DNA of 64,000 nt. Source: Vibrio hibernica. Its GTDB lineage: Bacteria; Pseudomonadota; Gammaproteobacteria; Enterobacterales; Vibrionaceae. The position numbers were made by a program, and so were the translations under genes. Each line of letters opens with the position of its first letter. Positions within the stretch are counted from its first letter, which is position 1. The notes beneath the pieces were generated by a model. It had not been told where the DNA came from. It saw only the letters and a list, made by a program, of their open reading frames with translations, and did not search any database. The stretch is taken from contig NZ_VHKO01000001.1 of the NCBI RefSeq assembly GCF_015223435.1, positions 218,644 to 282,643 on the forward strand. Direction: 5' to 3'. Of this stretch, positions 43,378 to 52,795 are shown piece by piece.

Positions 43378-44883
43378 ATGACTCAAGCCATCTTAGAACT
43401 CAATCAAATTGAAAAAGCCTTTCCTGGTGTTAAAGCATTGGATAAAGCCAGCTTAAATGTTTATCCCGGCCGAGTAATGGCGTTAATGGGAGAAAACGGT
43501 GCAGGAAAGTCCACATTAATGAAAGTACTCACGGGGATTTATTCGCTCGATGCTGGCGAAATAAAATATCAAAACCAAGCGGTTGCATTCAAAGGCCCTC
43601 GTGATTCTCAACTCGCCGGCATTAGTATTATCCACCAAGAATTAAACCTCATTCCTGAGCTAAGTATCGCCGAAAACATCTTCTTAGGTCGTGAAATTAC
43701 CAATAAATTTGGTCGTATTTTGTGGCATGAAATGGTCGCCAAAGCGGATGCATTACTGGCTCGCTTAAACGTAAAACGCAGTGCCAAAACCTTATTAGGC
43801 GAGCTAAGTCTTGGTCAGCAACAAATGGTTGAAATCGCCAAAGCACTCTCGTTTGAATCTAAAGTCATCATTATGGATGAGCCAACAGACGCGCTGACCG
43901 ATAAAGAAACCGAATTCTTATTTAAAGTGATCAATGAATTGCGCGATCAAGGTTGTGGCATTGTTTATATCTCACACCGCTTGAAAGAAATCTTTGAAAT
44001 TTGTGATGATATTACGGTGCTGCGCGATGGCAAGTTCATCAACGAATGCACGGTAAAAAGCACCAATGAAGATTCGCTGATTGAAATGATGGTCGGTCGT
44101 AAATTAGAAGAACAATACCCTCGCATTGCCGTTCAATCAGGTGATACACGTTTAGATGTCAAAAACTTGAACGGGAAAGGTATTCACGATGTTAGCTTTC
44201 ATCTTAAACGCGGAGAGATCTTGGGGATTTCAGGTTTAATGGGCGCTGGTCGTACTGAATTGATGAAGATGATTTATGGCGCACTACCCTATCAATCTGG
44301 TGACGTCTTTCTTGAAGGCAAACCGATCCACTCAAAATCACCGCAAGAAGGCCTAGCCAATGGCATTGCGTATATTTCAGAAGACCGTAAAGGCGATGGC
44401 TTAGTCCTCGCACTCTCGGTTAAAGACAACATGACGTTGTCTGCCCTGAAACATTTTAGCAAAGGCGCACAAATTCAACATAAAAGTGAAGTGATGGCGG
44501 TAGATGACTTTATTGACCTTTTCAATATCAAGACGCCAAGCCGTGAACAAGTCATTGGTAATTTATCTGGTGGGAATCAGCAGAAAGTTGCCATTGCAAA
44601 AGGTTTGATGACGCGTCCGAATGTATTAATTTTAGATGAACCAACCCGCGGTGTGGATGTCGGTGCGAAAAAGGAAATCTATCAACTGATCAATAAATTT
44701 AAAGCCGAAGGCATGAGCATTATTTTAGTGTCATCTGAAATGCCAGAAGTTCTCGGAATGAGTGACCGAATTTTAGTCATGCATGAAGGCAAGATCAGCG
44801 GCGAATTTGACGCCAAACAAGCAAATCAAGAATTACTACTGGCTTGTGCAGTCGGTAAAAATATCAGTAAGGACGTCGCATGA
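43378..44883 (+). CDS. rbsA: Ribose ABC transporter ATPase
   Basis: A 501-residue ATPase with two ABC domains. Domain 1 has [24 protein letters not shown] and [13 protein letters not shown]. Domain 2 has a degenerate Walker A (GLMGAGRTE) and [15 protein letters not shown], as is usual for sugar ATPases of this type. I use the ATG at 43378 (MTQAILELN) after AGCGAGGAATAGTG; an ATG at 43315 lies inside rbsD. Length equals E. coli RbsA. Its end overlaps rbsC by four bases (ATGA). Confidence 0.95.
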   Translation: MTQAILELNQIEKAFPGVKALDKASLNVYPGRVMALMGENGAGKSTLMKVLTGIYSLDAGEIKYQNQAVAFKGPRDSQLAGISIIHQELNLIPELSIAENIFLGREITNKFGRILWHEMVAKADALLARLNVKRSAKTLLGELSLGQQQMVEIAKALSFESKVIIMDEPTDALTDKETEFLFKVINELRDQGCGIVYISHRLKEIFEICDDITVLRDGKFINECTVKSTNEDSLIEMMVGRKLEEQYPRIAVQSGDTRLDVKNLNGKGIHDVSFHLKRGEILGISGLMGAGRTELMKMIYGALPYQSGDVFLEGKPIHSKSPQEGLANGIAYISEDRKGDGLVLALSVKDNMTLSALKHFSKGAQIQHKSEVMAVDDFIDLFNIKTPSREQVIGNLSGGNQQKVAIAKGLMTRPNVLILDEPTRGVDVGAKKEIYQLINKFKAEGMSIILVSSEMPEVLGMSDRILVMHEGKISGEFDAKQANQELLLACAVGKNISKDVA

Positions 44884-45875
44884 GCAGTAATACGATAAAC
44901 AAGCCAGAAAACCAATCTCCTGAAAAGAAGAAAAAACCATTGATCAGCAAAGAATGGTTAATTGAGCAAAAATCCCTGATCGCATTAATATTTTTAATCG
45001 TGGTGGTGTCGTTTCTCAATCCCAACTTTTTTACTCTCGATAACATCTTAAATATTCTACGACAAACCTCGGTGAGCGCCATTATTGCCGTGGGTATGAC
45101 GCTGGTAATTTTAACCGCCGGTATTGATTTAAGCGTTGGTTCGGTGCTGGCGTTATGTGGCGCTTTTGCCGCCAGTTTAATTGCGATGGAAGTACCGGTA
45201 TTAATTGCTGTCCCAACGGCCCTCGTTGCGGGTGCAATTTTAGGCGGTATTAGCGGGCTCATTATTGCTAAAGGTAAAGTACAGGCGTTTATCGCCACTT
45301 TAGTTACCATGACATTACTGCGTGGCGTCACAATGGTTTATACCGATGGCCGCCCTATTTCGACTGGCTTTACCGATGTTGCCGATAGCTTTGCATGGTT
45401 TGGCACTGGCTACACACTTGGTATTCCTGTTCCTGTTTGGATCATGGTCGTTGTGTTTGCTGCGGCTTGGTATTTACTCAACCATACTCGCTTTGGTCGT
45501 TATGTTTACGCGCTCGGTGGCAATGAATCGGCCACTCGTTTATCTGGCATTAATGTCGATCGCGTGAAAATCGGTGTTTATGCCATTTGCGGTGTGTTAT
45601 CTGCATTAGCCGGCATCATTGTGACCTCTCGTTTATCTTCCGCTCAACCAACCGCAGGCATGGGATATGAACTTGATGCTATCGCGGCAGTTGTCGTGGG
45701 CGGCACCAGCTTGATGGGTGGACGTGGACGTATTATGGGAACCCTGATCGGCGCACTGATCATCGGATTCTTAAATAACGCACTGAACTTACTCGATGTT
45801 TCTTCTTATTACCAAATGATCGCCAAAGCCGTTGTGATTTTACTGGCAGTGATGGTCGACAATAAAAACAAATAA
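44880..45875 (+). CDS. rbsC: Ribose ABC transporter permease
   Basis: A 331-residue polytopic permease of the RbsC family, with [46 protein letters not shown] and [13 protein letters not shown]. It forms the membrane channel for ribose with RbsA and RbsB. The N-terminal 30 residues are cytoplasmic and lysine-rich, slightly longer than in E. coli (321 aa). Start and rbsA stop overlap as ATGA. Confidence 0.94.
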   Translation: MSSNTINKPENQSPEKKKKPLISKEWLIEQKSLIALIFLIVVVSFLNPNFFTLDNILNILRQTSVSAIIAVGMTLVILTAGIDLSVGSVLALCGAFAASLIAMEVPVLIAVPTALVAGAILGGISGLIIAKGKVQAFIATLVTMTLLRGVTMVYTDGRPISTGFTDVADSFAWFGTGYTLGIPVPVWIMVVVFAAAWYLLNHTRFGRYVYALGGNESATRLSGINVDRVKIGVYAICGVLSALAGIIVTSRLSSAQPTAGMGYELDAIAAVVVGGTSLMGGRGRIMGTLIGALIIGFLNNALNLLDVSSYYQMIAKAVVILLAVMVDNKNK

Positions 45876-45954
45876 TCCAATAACAACGCAATGAATAAAT
45901 AGACAACCGACAAGAGCCAATTGATAGGCTCGCCCTACATAAAGGATGAACAAT

Positions 45955-46839
45955 ATGAAAATGAATAAACTGACAACTTTACTTTCTGCTGCCGTGTTAA
46001 CAAGTGCAATGTCTGTTACCGCACATGCGCAAGATACCATTGCGATTGTGGTATCAACCCTCAACAACCCTTTTTTCGTTAGCATGAAAGATGGCGCAGA
46101 AGCGAAAGCCAAAGAATTGGGCTACGACTTAATCGTGCTTGATTCACAAAATGATCCGAGCAAAGAGCTTTCTAATGTAGAAGATCTCTCCGTTCGTGGC
46201 GTAAAAGCTATCCTTATCAACCCAACCGATTCTGATGCCGTTTCCAATGCGATTCGTATTGCTAACCGAGCCAACATCCCTGTATTAACGCTAGATCGCG
46301 GTGCAAGTCGTGGCGATGTCGTTAGCCACATTGCTTCTGATAACGTCGCTGGCGGTGAAATGGCAGGTAAATACATCATGGAAAAAGTCGGTGAGAAAGC
46401 GAAAGTTATCCAACTTGAAGGGATTGCTGGAACCTCTGCTGCACGTGAACGTGGTGAAGGCTTTATGAACGCAGTAAAAGGTTCACACATGGATCTTCTT
46501 GCTAGCCAACCAGCTGATTTTGACCGCACCAAAGGGTTAAACGTAATGGAGAACTTACTTGCCGCTAATGGTGATGTTCAAGCCGTGTTTGCTCAAAATG
46601 ATGAAATGGCATTAGGTGCTCTACGCGCGGTACAAGCTTCTGGTAAAAAAATCCTAATCGTCGGTTTTGATGGTACAGACGATGGTATTGCAGCGGTAAA
46701 ACGTGGCATGTTAGGCGCAACAATTGCACAACAACCGGCATTAATTGGTGAGCTAGGGGTTGAAACGGCAGACAAAGTATTGAAAGGTCAAACCGTTGAG
46801 AAAAACATCCCGGTTCCTTTAAAAGTCATTACAAAATAA
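45955..46839 (+). CDS. rbsB: Ribose-binding periplasmic protein
   Basis: A 294-residue periplasmic binding protein with a signal peptide ending SVTAHA and the mature start [24 protein letters not shown]-like [16 protein letters not shown] and [14 protein letters not shown] contact ribose in this family. The start ATG at 45955 has AAAGGA eight bases upstream; the ATG nine bases earlier overlaps that site and is unlikely. A stem-loop at 46848-46878 follows, which would favour high rbsB mRNA over rbsKR. Confidence 0.94.
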   Translation: MKMNKLTTLLSAAVLTSAMSVTAHAQDTIAIVVSTLNNPFFVSMKDGAEAKAKELGYDLIVLDSQNDPSKELSNVEDLSVRGVKAILINPTDSDAVSNAIRIANRANIPVLTLDRGASRGDVVSHIASDNVAGGEMAGKYIMEKVGEKAKVIQLEGIAGTSAARERGEGFMNAVKGSHMDLLASQPADFDRTKGLNVMENLLAANGDVQAVFAQNDEMALGALRAVQASGKKILIVGFDGTDDGIAAVKRGMLGATIAQQPALIGELGVETADKVLKGQTVEKNIPVPLKVITK

Positions 46840-46847
46840 TACGATAC

Positions 46848-46878
46848 AAAACGAGGGCTAGTTGATGGCCCTCGTTTT
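46848..46878 (+). terminator. Hairpin between rbsB and rbsK
   Basis: AAAACGAGGGC (46848-46858) pairs perfectly with GCCCTCGTTTT (46868-46878), 11 bp around a 9-base loop, ending in TTTTAAT. It is a likely partial terminator between the transport genes and rbsK-rbsR. Confidence 0.75.
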
Positions 46879-46994
46879 AATCATGTAAATGCATATTGTT
46901 ATTACGCAGTTTGATCATGATAACAACAGATCACCAAACAAACTCAGTCATACCAATTTGTATTTTCAATTGTTCTCATCATAAAGGATGACAC

Positions 46995-47939
46995 ATGAAT
47001 AAATTAATCGTTTTAGGCAGCGTAAATGCTGATCACGTTCTGCAAGTCCCTTCTTTTCCTCGTCCGGGTGAAACATTATCTGGGCGGAATTATCAAGTTA
47101 TTGCTGGCGGTAAAGGCGCAAATCAAGCGGTTGCCGCGGCGCGTTTAGGAGCAGACATTGGTTTTATTGCTAGCGTGGGATCCGACGATTTTGGCCGTAA
47201 TATTATTCAACAATTCAAACAAGATGACATCAACACGGCTTACATCCAAATAGCCGATTCAAAGCCAACTGGCATTGCCATGATCCAAGTCTCTGATGAA
47301 GGGGAAAACTGTATCTGCCTCTCACCAGAAGCCAATGATCTACTAACATCAGACATTATTAATCAATATAAAAAGCCACTCCAATCTTGTGATTACTTAT
47401 TGTTGCAACTCGAAACACCGCTTGAAGGGATTCAATCTGCTGTTAATTATGCAAAAACCTCACCAGATAAAAAAGTTAATATCATTTTAAACCCAGCGCC
47501 TGCGAGAACCTTGACCGATGATCTATTAGCAAAAATCGATGTCATTACCCCAAATGAAACCGAAGCGGAAGTATTAACGGGTATTAAAGTCTATGATGAT
47601 GGATCTGCACAACAAGCGGCTAATGTTTTGCATGATAAGGGAATCCATACGGTGATGATCACATTGGGTTCAAAAGGAGTATGGCTGAGTGAAAACTATA
47701 AAGGTGAATTGATTCAAGGCTTTAAAGTGAAAGCTATTGACACCACCGCCGCAGGCGATACCTTTAATGGCGCATTTGTAACGGGTCTATTAGAAGGCAT
47801 GCAAACCAAACAAGCGATTACATTTGCTCATGCTGCTGCTGCACTTTCTGTTACTCGTTTTGGCGCTCAAACATCCATTCCGACAAGACAAGAAACCAAC
47901 GAATTTTTAGCGCAACAAAATAATCAAACCAAAAAATAG
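46995..47939 (+). CDS. rbsK: Ribokinase
   Basis: A 314-residue PfkB-family sugar kinase that phosphorylates ribose to ribose-5-phosphate. The N-terminal GGKGANQAVAAARLGAD and the C-terminal DTTAAGDTFNGAF (catalytic Asp and anion hole) are both present, and the start LIVLGSVNADHVLQVPSFPRPGET is typical. An AAAGGATGACAC site precedes the ATG. It is separated from rbsB by a terminator-like hairpin and 155 bp, and is followed 22 bp later by rbsR. Confidence 0.95.
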   Translation: MNKLIVLGSVNADHVLQVPSFPRPGETLSGRNYQVIAGGKGANQAVAAARLGADIGFIASVGSDDFGRNIIQQFKQDDINTAYIQIADSKPTGIAMIQVSDEGENCICLSPEANDLLTSDIINQYKKPLQSCDYLLLQLETPLEGIQSAVNYAKTSPDKKVNIILNPAPARTLTDDLLAKIDVITPNETEAEVLTGIKVYDDGSAQQAANVLHDKGIHTVMITLGSKGVWLSENYKGELIQGFKVKAIDTTAAGDTFNGAFVTGLLEGMQTKQAITFAHAAAALSVTRFGAQTSIPTRQETNEFLAQQNNQTKK

Positions 47940-47961
47940 TTAAATAAAAAGGGAAAATAAC

Positions 47962-48984
47962 ATGGCCACCATGAAAGATGTCGCACGACTTGCTCAAGTA
48001 TCAACGTCAACGGTCAGCCATGTTTTTAACCAATCTCGCTTTGTGAGTGAAGACATTGAAAAACGCATCAAACAAGCGGCGAAAGAACTTAACTATGCCC
48101 CTTCCGCTTTAGCTCGTAGCTTAAAAATGAAATGCACCAAAACGCTCGGCATGTTAGTAACCACGTCAACCAATCCGTTTTTTGGTGAAGTGCTAAAAGG
48201 TGTCGAACGTCGTTGTTACGAAAAAGGCTACAACCTGATCCTCTGCAATACAGAAGGTGACAGCGAGCGCATGAAAGTCTCGATTGATACCCTTTTGCAA
48301 AAACGCGTTGATGGTTTAATGCTGATGTGCTCGACATTAGAAGGCGAAACGATTGAGATTTTTGAGCGCTACCCAGAGCTGCCTGTTGTTGTCATGGACT
48401 GGGGCCCAATGGCGTATGCGAGTGACAAAATTCAAGATAACTCTTATAAAGGAGGCTATCTCGCCACCCAGCATCTAATCGACAATGGACACAAAAATAT
48501 TGGTTGTATCACCGGCCCCTTGCATCGCAGCCAAGCTTCCTCACGTTTTGATGGTTTTAAGCAAGCCCTACAAGATGCCAAGATCACGCTTAATCAAGAT
48601 TGGATGGTCGAAGGTAACTTTGAATGTGATGGCGGATATGATGCCTACCACACCCTTAAAAAACGCACCCAAGAAAACCCGGCATTAGCATTCCCGACCG
48701 CTTGCTTTGCGTGTAACGACATGATGGCCATGGGTTTAATTAATGCGGCAACCGAAGATGGCTTCAAGATCCCCAATGATCTTTCTATTATCGGCTACGA
48801 TGATATTCATCTGGCGAAATACATCACTCCGTCACTCACCACGATTCATCAACCAAAACATCAACTTGGTAAAACCGCGGTAGATACTCTATTGGCCCGA
48901 CTTGAAAACCCAACGCAACCTCAGCAAGTTGTTCAGCTAGAGCCCGCTTTGGTGAGTCGCAGTAGCGTAAGTTCACTTAAATAA
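47962..48984 (+). CDS. rbsR: Ribose operon repressor, LacI family
   Basis: A 340-residue LacI-type repressor. The N-terminal MATMKDVARLAQVSTSTVSH helix-turn-helix and hinge (NYAPSALARSLK) are followed by a periplasmic-binding-like ribose domain with TSTNPFFGEVLKGVERRC and GYDDIHLAKYITPSLTTIHQP. It should bind the two identical palindromes before rbsD. The operon-final position after rbsK is the same as in E. coli. An AAAGGGAAAATAAC site precedes its ATG. Confidence 0.93.
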   Translation: MATMKDVARLAQVSTSTVSHVFNQSRFVSEDIEKRIKQAAKELNYAPSALARSLKMKCTKTLGMLVTTSTNPFFGEVLKGVERRCYEKGYNLILCNTEGDSERMKVSIDTLLQKRVDGLMLMCSTLEGETIEIFERYPELPVVVMDWGPMAYASDKIQDNSYKGGYLATQHLIDNGHKNIGCITGPLHRSQASSRFDGFKQALQDAKITLNQDWMVEGNFECDGGYDAYHTLKKRTQENPALAFPTACFACNDMMAMGLINAATEDGFKIPNDLSIIGYDDIHLAKYITPSLTTIHQPKHQLGKTAVDTLLARLENPTQPQQVVQLEPALVSRSSVSSLK

Positions 48985-49078
48985 ATGACGATTTCTTATC
49001 TGCAGTAATAATTCATGGGAATGAGTCAACTTACCATTTCCCCCCTCAACTCTAAGATCTAAGCTCAATCCTAAAACG

Positions 49079-49109
49079 AAAAAAACCAGCTCACATTGAA
49101 CTGGTTTTT
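49079..49109. terminator. Bidirectional terminator between rbsR and the RIO kinase
   Basis: AAAAACCAG (49081-49089) and CTGGTTTTT (49101-49109) form a 9-bp stem with A- and T-runs, between the converging rbsR and RIO genes. Confidence 0.75.
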
Positions 49110-49146
49110 CTAAATTTGGTTTTTAACGCAGGATCATACAAAAGAC

Positions 49147-50001
49147 TTATTCTTCATTCGCTTCTTGGATAATACGTTTACGTTCTTGCGCTTCATCAAA
49201 TGCGGCTTGAATTTCATCTAAAACCACATTCACATCAGCATTCACCAAGATTTCATCAAACTCACCGGTAAGTGGTGTCTCCGGTTTAAGTTCGCCGGCT
49301 TCATACAAAGCCCACATTTCTTTGGCGTACTGAGTTTGCAGCAATTGTGGCGCATATTGCCCATAATATTGAGTCATATTGGTAATATCGCGCTCTAGCA
49401 TCCACTGTGCATTATTATTAGCAGCAGCGTCGACAGCTTGAGGGAGATCGATGATCACAGGCCCTTCGCTATCAACAAGCACATTAAACTCAGATAGATC
49501 CCCGTGCACAATACCGGCGCACAACATGCGTTTAACGTAGTCCATAACGGTAACATGATGACGTATGGCCTCTTCTTCCGACATACTGACATCATTTAAA
49601 CGTGGTGCGGTATGGCCTGTCGCATCCGTCACAAGTTCCATGATCAACACACCATCAAAACAACCAAAAGGTTGAGGTACACGAACGCCAGCGTCTGCTA
49701 AACGGTATAAAGCATCGACTTCTGCGGTTTGCCACACTTGTTCTTGCTGTTCACGTCCGAACTTAGAGCCTTTGCTCATCGCGCGCGATCGGCGACTGTT
49801 ACGAACTTTGCGACCTTCTTGATACTGTACTGCTTTTTTAAAACTGCGCTTATCCGCTTCTTTATACACTTTGGCGCAGCGGATCTCATCGCCGCATCGA
49901 ATAACGTATACGGTCGCTTCTTTTCCACTCATTAATTGAGCGATCACATCATCGATTAAACCTTCATCAATGAGTGGTTGGATTCTATTGGGTATTTTCA
50001 T
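49147..50001 (-). CDS. RIO1-family serine protein kinase
   Basis: A 284-residue RIO-type kinase. The nucleotide-binding region includes LMSGKEATVYVIRC and AKVYKE with the ATP-binding lysine, and the catalytic loop is IVHGDLSEFNVLV, with IIDLPQAVD as metal-binding loop. These are the RIO equivalents of HRD and DFG. Bacterial RIO-like kinases exist but their targets are mostly unknown. The last 40 residues are acidic and helical. It is a single gene ending at a bidirectional terminator. Confidence 0.85.
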   Translation of the reverse strand: MKIPNRIQPLIDEGLIDDVIAQLMSGKEATVYVIRCGDEIRCAKVYKEADKRSFKKAVQYQEGRKVRNSRRSRAMSKGSKFGREQQEQVWQTAEVDALYRLADAGVRVPQPFGCFDGVLIMELVTDATGHTAPRLNDVSMSEEEAIRHHVTVMDYVKRMLCAGIVHGDLSEFNVLVDSEGPVIIDLPQAVDAAANNNAQWMLERDITNMTQYYGQYAPQLLQTQYAKEMWALYEAGELKPETPLTGEFDEILVNADVNVVLDEIQAAFDEAQERKRIIQEANEE

Positions 50002-50291
50002 AGCGTCCTTATACCCTAATTAGGCTTCAGATGGAATGAGAAAAATACGGATTGTCTTAGCAGAAAATCGAAATCAACTTGCCCACACGCGTTGCCGGCC
50101 TTGATTATCCGACATCCTAGGATGAAGAGAGTAAGTTCATTTATTAAGTATCAATAATGCTATTCACCTACTAAAAGATAAAACTATCATTAGTGCAATG
50201 ATCGCTTTGTTATGCCTAATAACATCTGTTTATTTACATTATTATGAATAAAACCTATATTCTGGAAAGAAATTAAATAAGGGAACTATCC

Positions 50292-51053
50292 ATGAGCCAT
50301 TTTTTCACCAAATCTTTAGCCACTATTGTGCTATCGCTTTCTTTCATCGCTGGAGCATCAGCTGAAATAAAAGAAGTCAAAGTTGGTATGTCTGGCAAGT
50401 ACTACCCATTCTCCTTCCAGAAAATGGATAAGCTACAAGGTTTTGAAGTAGACCTATGGGATGAAATTGCTGCACGTAACAACATTAAAGTCTCTTACAC
50501 TACGGCAAATTTTTCAGGCTTATTTGGTTTATTAGAAACGGGGCGTATTGATACTATTTCAAACCAAATCACTATCACAAAAGAGCGTCAAGCAAGGTAC
50601 TTATTCTCTGAACCTTATGTCGTTGATGGCGTGCAAATTACCGTGAAGAAAGGTAACGACAGTATTAAGTCTGTCAAAGATTTAGCCGGTAAAACGGTTG
50701 CCGTTAACTTAGGTTCAAACTTTGAACAAGTACTACGCAACTATGATAAAGATGGCAAAATCAACATTAAAACGTACGATACCGCCATTGAACAAGACGT
50801 TGCTTTAGGTCGCTCTGACGCGTTTGTTATGGATCGTCTTTCTGCTTTAGCGCTTATCAAAGATTCACCATTACCGCTGCAATTGGCTGGCAAACCATTT
50901 GAAGTGATTGAAAACGCGTGGCCGTTCGTGAATAATGCCAAAGGCAAAGAACTGCAACAACTAGCCAATAAAACATTAGACGCTATGCGTGCTGACGGAA
51001 CTTTAGCTAAGATTTCAACTAAATGGTTTGGCGCAGACATTACTCAAAAATAA
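50292..51053 (+). CDS. Polar amino-acid ABC transporter substrate-binding protein
   Basis: A 253-residue family 3 periplasmic binding protein with a signal peptide ending AGASA. Mature features are the KVGMSGKYYPFSF start, LQGFEVDLWDEIA, DTISNQITITKERQ with the substrate Arg, and VAVNLGSNFEQVLR. The pattern is near cystine/polar amino-acid binders, but substrate cannot be fixed. A stem-loop between it and the permease gene would give more binding protein than membrane parts. The gene begins the transporter operon. Confidence 0.88.
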   Translation: MSHFFTKSLATIVLSLSFIAGASAEIKEVKVGMSGKYYPFSFQKMDKLQGFEVDLWDEIAARNNIKVSYTTANFSGLFGLLETGRIDTISNQITITKERQARYLFSEPYVVDGVQITVKKGNDSIKSVKDLAGKTVAVNLGSNFEQVLRNYDKDGKINIKTYDTAIEQDVALGRSDAFVMDRLSALALIKDSPLPLQLAGKPFEVIENAWPFVNNAKGKELQQLANKTLDAMRADGTLAKISTKWFGADITQK

Positions 51054-51080
51054 ATCTGTTTTACCAACTATTTACAACCA

Positions 51081-51140
51081 AACCCGCTATCATTGATTTG
51101 GTATAACCAGAGTCTAATTGATAGTGGGTTTTTGCTTTTT
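51081..51140 (+). terminator. Attenuating terminator after the binding-protein gene
   Basis: AACCCGCTATCA (51081-51092) pairs with TGATAGTGGGTT (51119-51130), 12 bp with one wobble and a 26-base loop, followed by TTTTTGCTTTTTT. It sits 27 bp after the binding-protein stop codon and ahead of the permease gene. Confidence 0.7.
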
Positions 51141-51151
51141 TAAGAATATTT

Positions 51152-51823
51152 ATGAATTTTGATTTTCAATACATGATCGACTTAATGCCAATATTATTCC
51201 GGTACCTTGGCATTACACTTGAAATGGCACTTTGGGGCAGTATATTTGCACTAACCTTGTCCGTTATTATCGCGATCATTCGTGTTTTTCGCGTGCCTGT
51301 CTTAAACCAATTATGCCAACTGTATATTAGTTTCTTCCGTGGCACGCCATTATTAGTCCAACTGTTTTTATTGTATTACGGTTTACCTCAAGTGTTCCCG
51401 ATCATGGTTGGTCTGGATGCATTTAGCGCCTCTGTTATTGGTCTAACTCTGCATTTTGCTTCTTATATGGCAGAAAGTATTCGAGCCGCCATTATTGGTA
51501 TCGATCGAAGCCAGATGGAAGCGAGTATGTCGGTCGGCATGACCACCAGCCAATCCATGCGCCGTATTATTTTGCCTCAAGCAACACGTGTCGCTTTGCC
51601 GTCTTTGATGAACTACTTCATTGATATGATTAAATCCACCTCATTAGCTTTTACCTTAGGCGTGTCTGAAATCATGGCAAAAGCCCAAATGGAAGCGTCA
51701 TCAAGTTTCCGATTCTTTGAAGCATTTTTGGCAGTAGCATTAATTTATTGGTTCGTAGTTATCATCATGACTCGAGTTCAAATTTGGGCTGAAGTGAAAT
51801 TAAATAAGGCCTATGCACGATGA
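51152..51823 (+). CDS. Polar amino-acid ABC transporter permease
   Basis: A 223-residue His/Glu/Gln/Arg/opine-type permease with about five helices: LGITLEMALWGSIFALTLSV, FFRGTPLLVQLFLLYYG, and the EAA loop SQMEASMSVGMTTSQSMRRI. It forms a homodimeric channel with the ATPase encoded next. It overlaps that gene by four bases (ATGA), so the two are coupled. Substrate as for the binding protein. Confidence 0.9.
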   Translation: MNFDFQYMIDLMPILFRYLGITLEMALWGSIFALTLSVIIAIIRVFRVPVLNQLCQLYISFFRGTPLLVQLFLLYYGLPQVFPIMVGLDAFSASVIGLTLHFASYMAESIRAAIIGIDRSQMEASMSVGMTTSQSMRRIILPQATRVALPSLMNYFIDMIKSTSLAFTLGVSEIMAKAQMEASSSFRFFEAFLAVALIYWFVVIIMTRVQIWAEVKLNKAYAR

Positions 51824-52554
51824 TTAAAATTGAAAACTTACATAAATCCTTTGGTGACACTTTAGTCTTGTCCGGTATTGATATCGAAGTAAAGAAAGGT
51901 GAAATCATTGTTATTATCGGCTCAAGCGGTACGGGCAAGTCAACATTATTACGTTGTGTAAACTTTTTGGAGCAAGCGGATAAAGGCATCATTACGATTG
52001 GTGATGCTACTGTTAATGCTGAAAAGCACACCAAATCGGATGTGATCGCTCTACGCCGTAAAACTGGATTTGTTTTTCAAAATTACGCTCTATTTTCTCA
52101 CCTCACCGCTCGCCAGAATATTGCCGAAGGATTAATCACGGTGCGTGGCTGGAAAAAAGCCGAGGCACTAAAGGAAGCACAACAGATATTAGATGAGATT
52201 GGATTGAGTGATAAAGGTGATAGCTACCCTGCTGCACTTTCTGGCGGTCAACAGCAACGAGTTGGTATTGGCCGCGCAATGGCCTTCAAGCCGGAGCTAT
52301 TATTATTTGATGAACCCACTTCAGCACTTGATCCTGAATGGGTTGGTGAAGTATTAGCCTTAATGAAAAAACTCGCCATTGCTCATCAAACCATGTTGGT
52401 CGTCACTCATGAAATGCAATTTGCCAAAGAAGTCGCTGACCGCGTGATTTATATGGCGAATGGCGAAATTGTAGAGCAAGGATCACCAAATGAACTATTT
52501 AATAACCCTCAATCACCACAATTAAAAAAATTCTTAAATCAAATTCAACGGTAA
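51820..52554 (+). CDS. Polar amino-acid ABC transporter ATPase
   Basis: A 244-residue ABC ATPase with Walker A GSSGTGKST, Q-loop FVFQNYALFSH, signature LSGGQQQRVGIGRAM, Walker B LLLFDEPTSALD and switch His in VVTHEM. It drives the importer of the two preceding genes. The overlap with the permease and the sequence match the GlnQ/TcyN group. A bidirectional terminator lies about 190 bp downstream, beyond a TSUP gene fragment. Confidence 0.92.
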   Translation: MIKIENLHKSFGDTLVLSGIDIEVKKGEIIVIIGSSGTGKSTLLRCVNFLEQADKGIITIGDATVNAEKHTKSDVIALRRKTGFVFQNYALFSHLTARQNIAEGLITVRGWKKAEALKEAQQILDEIGLSDKGDSYPAALSGGQQQRVGIGRAMAFKPELLLFDEPTSALDPEWVGEVLALMKKLAIAHQTMLVVTHEMQFAKEVADRVIYMANGEIVEQGSPNELFNNPQSPQLKKFLNQIQR

Positions 52555-52581
52555 TATGAGTGACAATAAACTGACAAACCA

Positions 52582-52720
52582 TTAATGCCCTGCAAAAAAT
52601 CTCCCAGATTAAGCGTAGGGCAATAAATGTAAGCGCAACTTTGAGTATGGTATGAAAGTTCTGGTTTGAGACTTTATCTAATATTCTATTTCCAATATAA
52701 ATCCCTACAAGGCTTCAAGC
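52582..52720 (-). pseudogene. Broken copy of the 3' end of the TSUP permease gene
   Basis: This stretch matches the last 138 bp of the intact TSUP gene (54164-54301) in the same orientation. The first about 80 bases, counted from the stop-codon end, differ only by one inserted T and one base change; the remainder has diverged. Read on the minus strand, KVSNQNFHTILKVALTFIAL is intact, after which the inserted base shifts the frame and loses the normal stop. No start or N-terminal part remains. It lies on the other side of benE from the intact gene. Confidence 0.85.
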
Positions 52721-52744
52721 TCAAAGCGACTCGGTATATAAATC

Positions 52745-52774
52745 AAAAAGGCTTACGTTCATGTAAGCCTTTTT
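52745..52774. terminator. Bidirectional terminator between the ABC importer and benE
   Basis: AAAAAGGCTTAC (52745-52756) and GTAAGCCTTTTT (52763-52774) form a perfect 12-bp stem with a 6-base loop and A/T runs on both sides. Confidence 0.85.
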
Positions 52775-52795
52775 AATCTCAAAACAGTTATTACC

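Noticed and set aside
44864..45331. 155-codon minus-strand frame across rbsA/rbsC
   Set aside because: It is an antisense shadow of the rbsC gene, whose frame is strongly conserved.
46947..46960. GTCATACCAATTTG before rbsK, resembling an ExuR half site
   Set aside because: It matches only one half of the consensus and the gene is a ribose gene. I take it as chance or as part of a motif common in such genomes.
51096..51110. TTGGTATAACCAG inside the loop after the amino-acid binding-protein gene
   Set aside because: It lies in the loop of a terminator hairpin and has no uronate context, so I do not call it an operator. It does weaken confidence in single ExuR-like hits.
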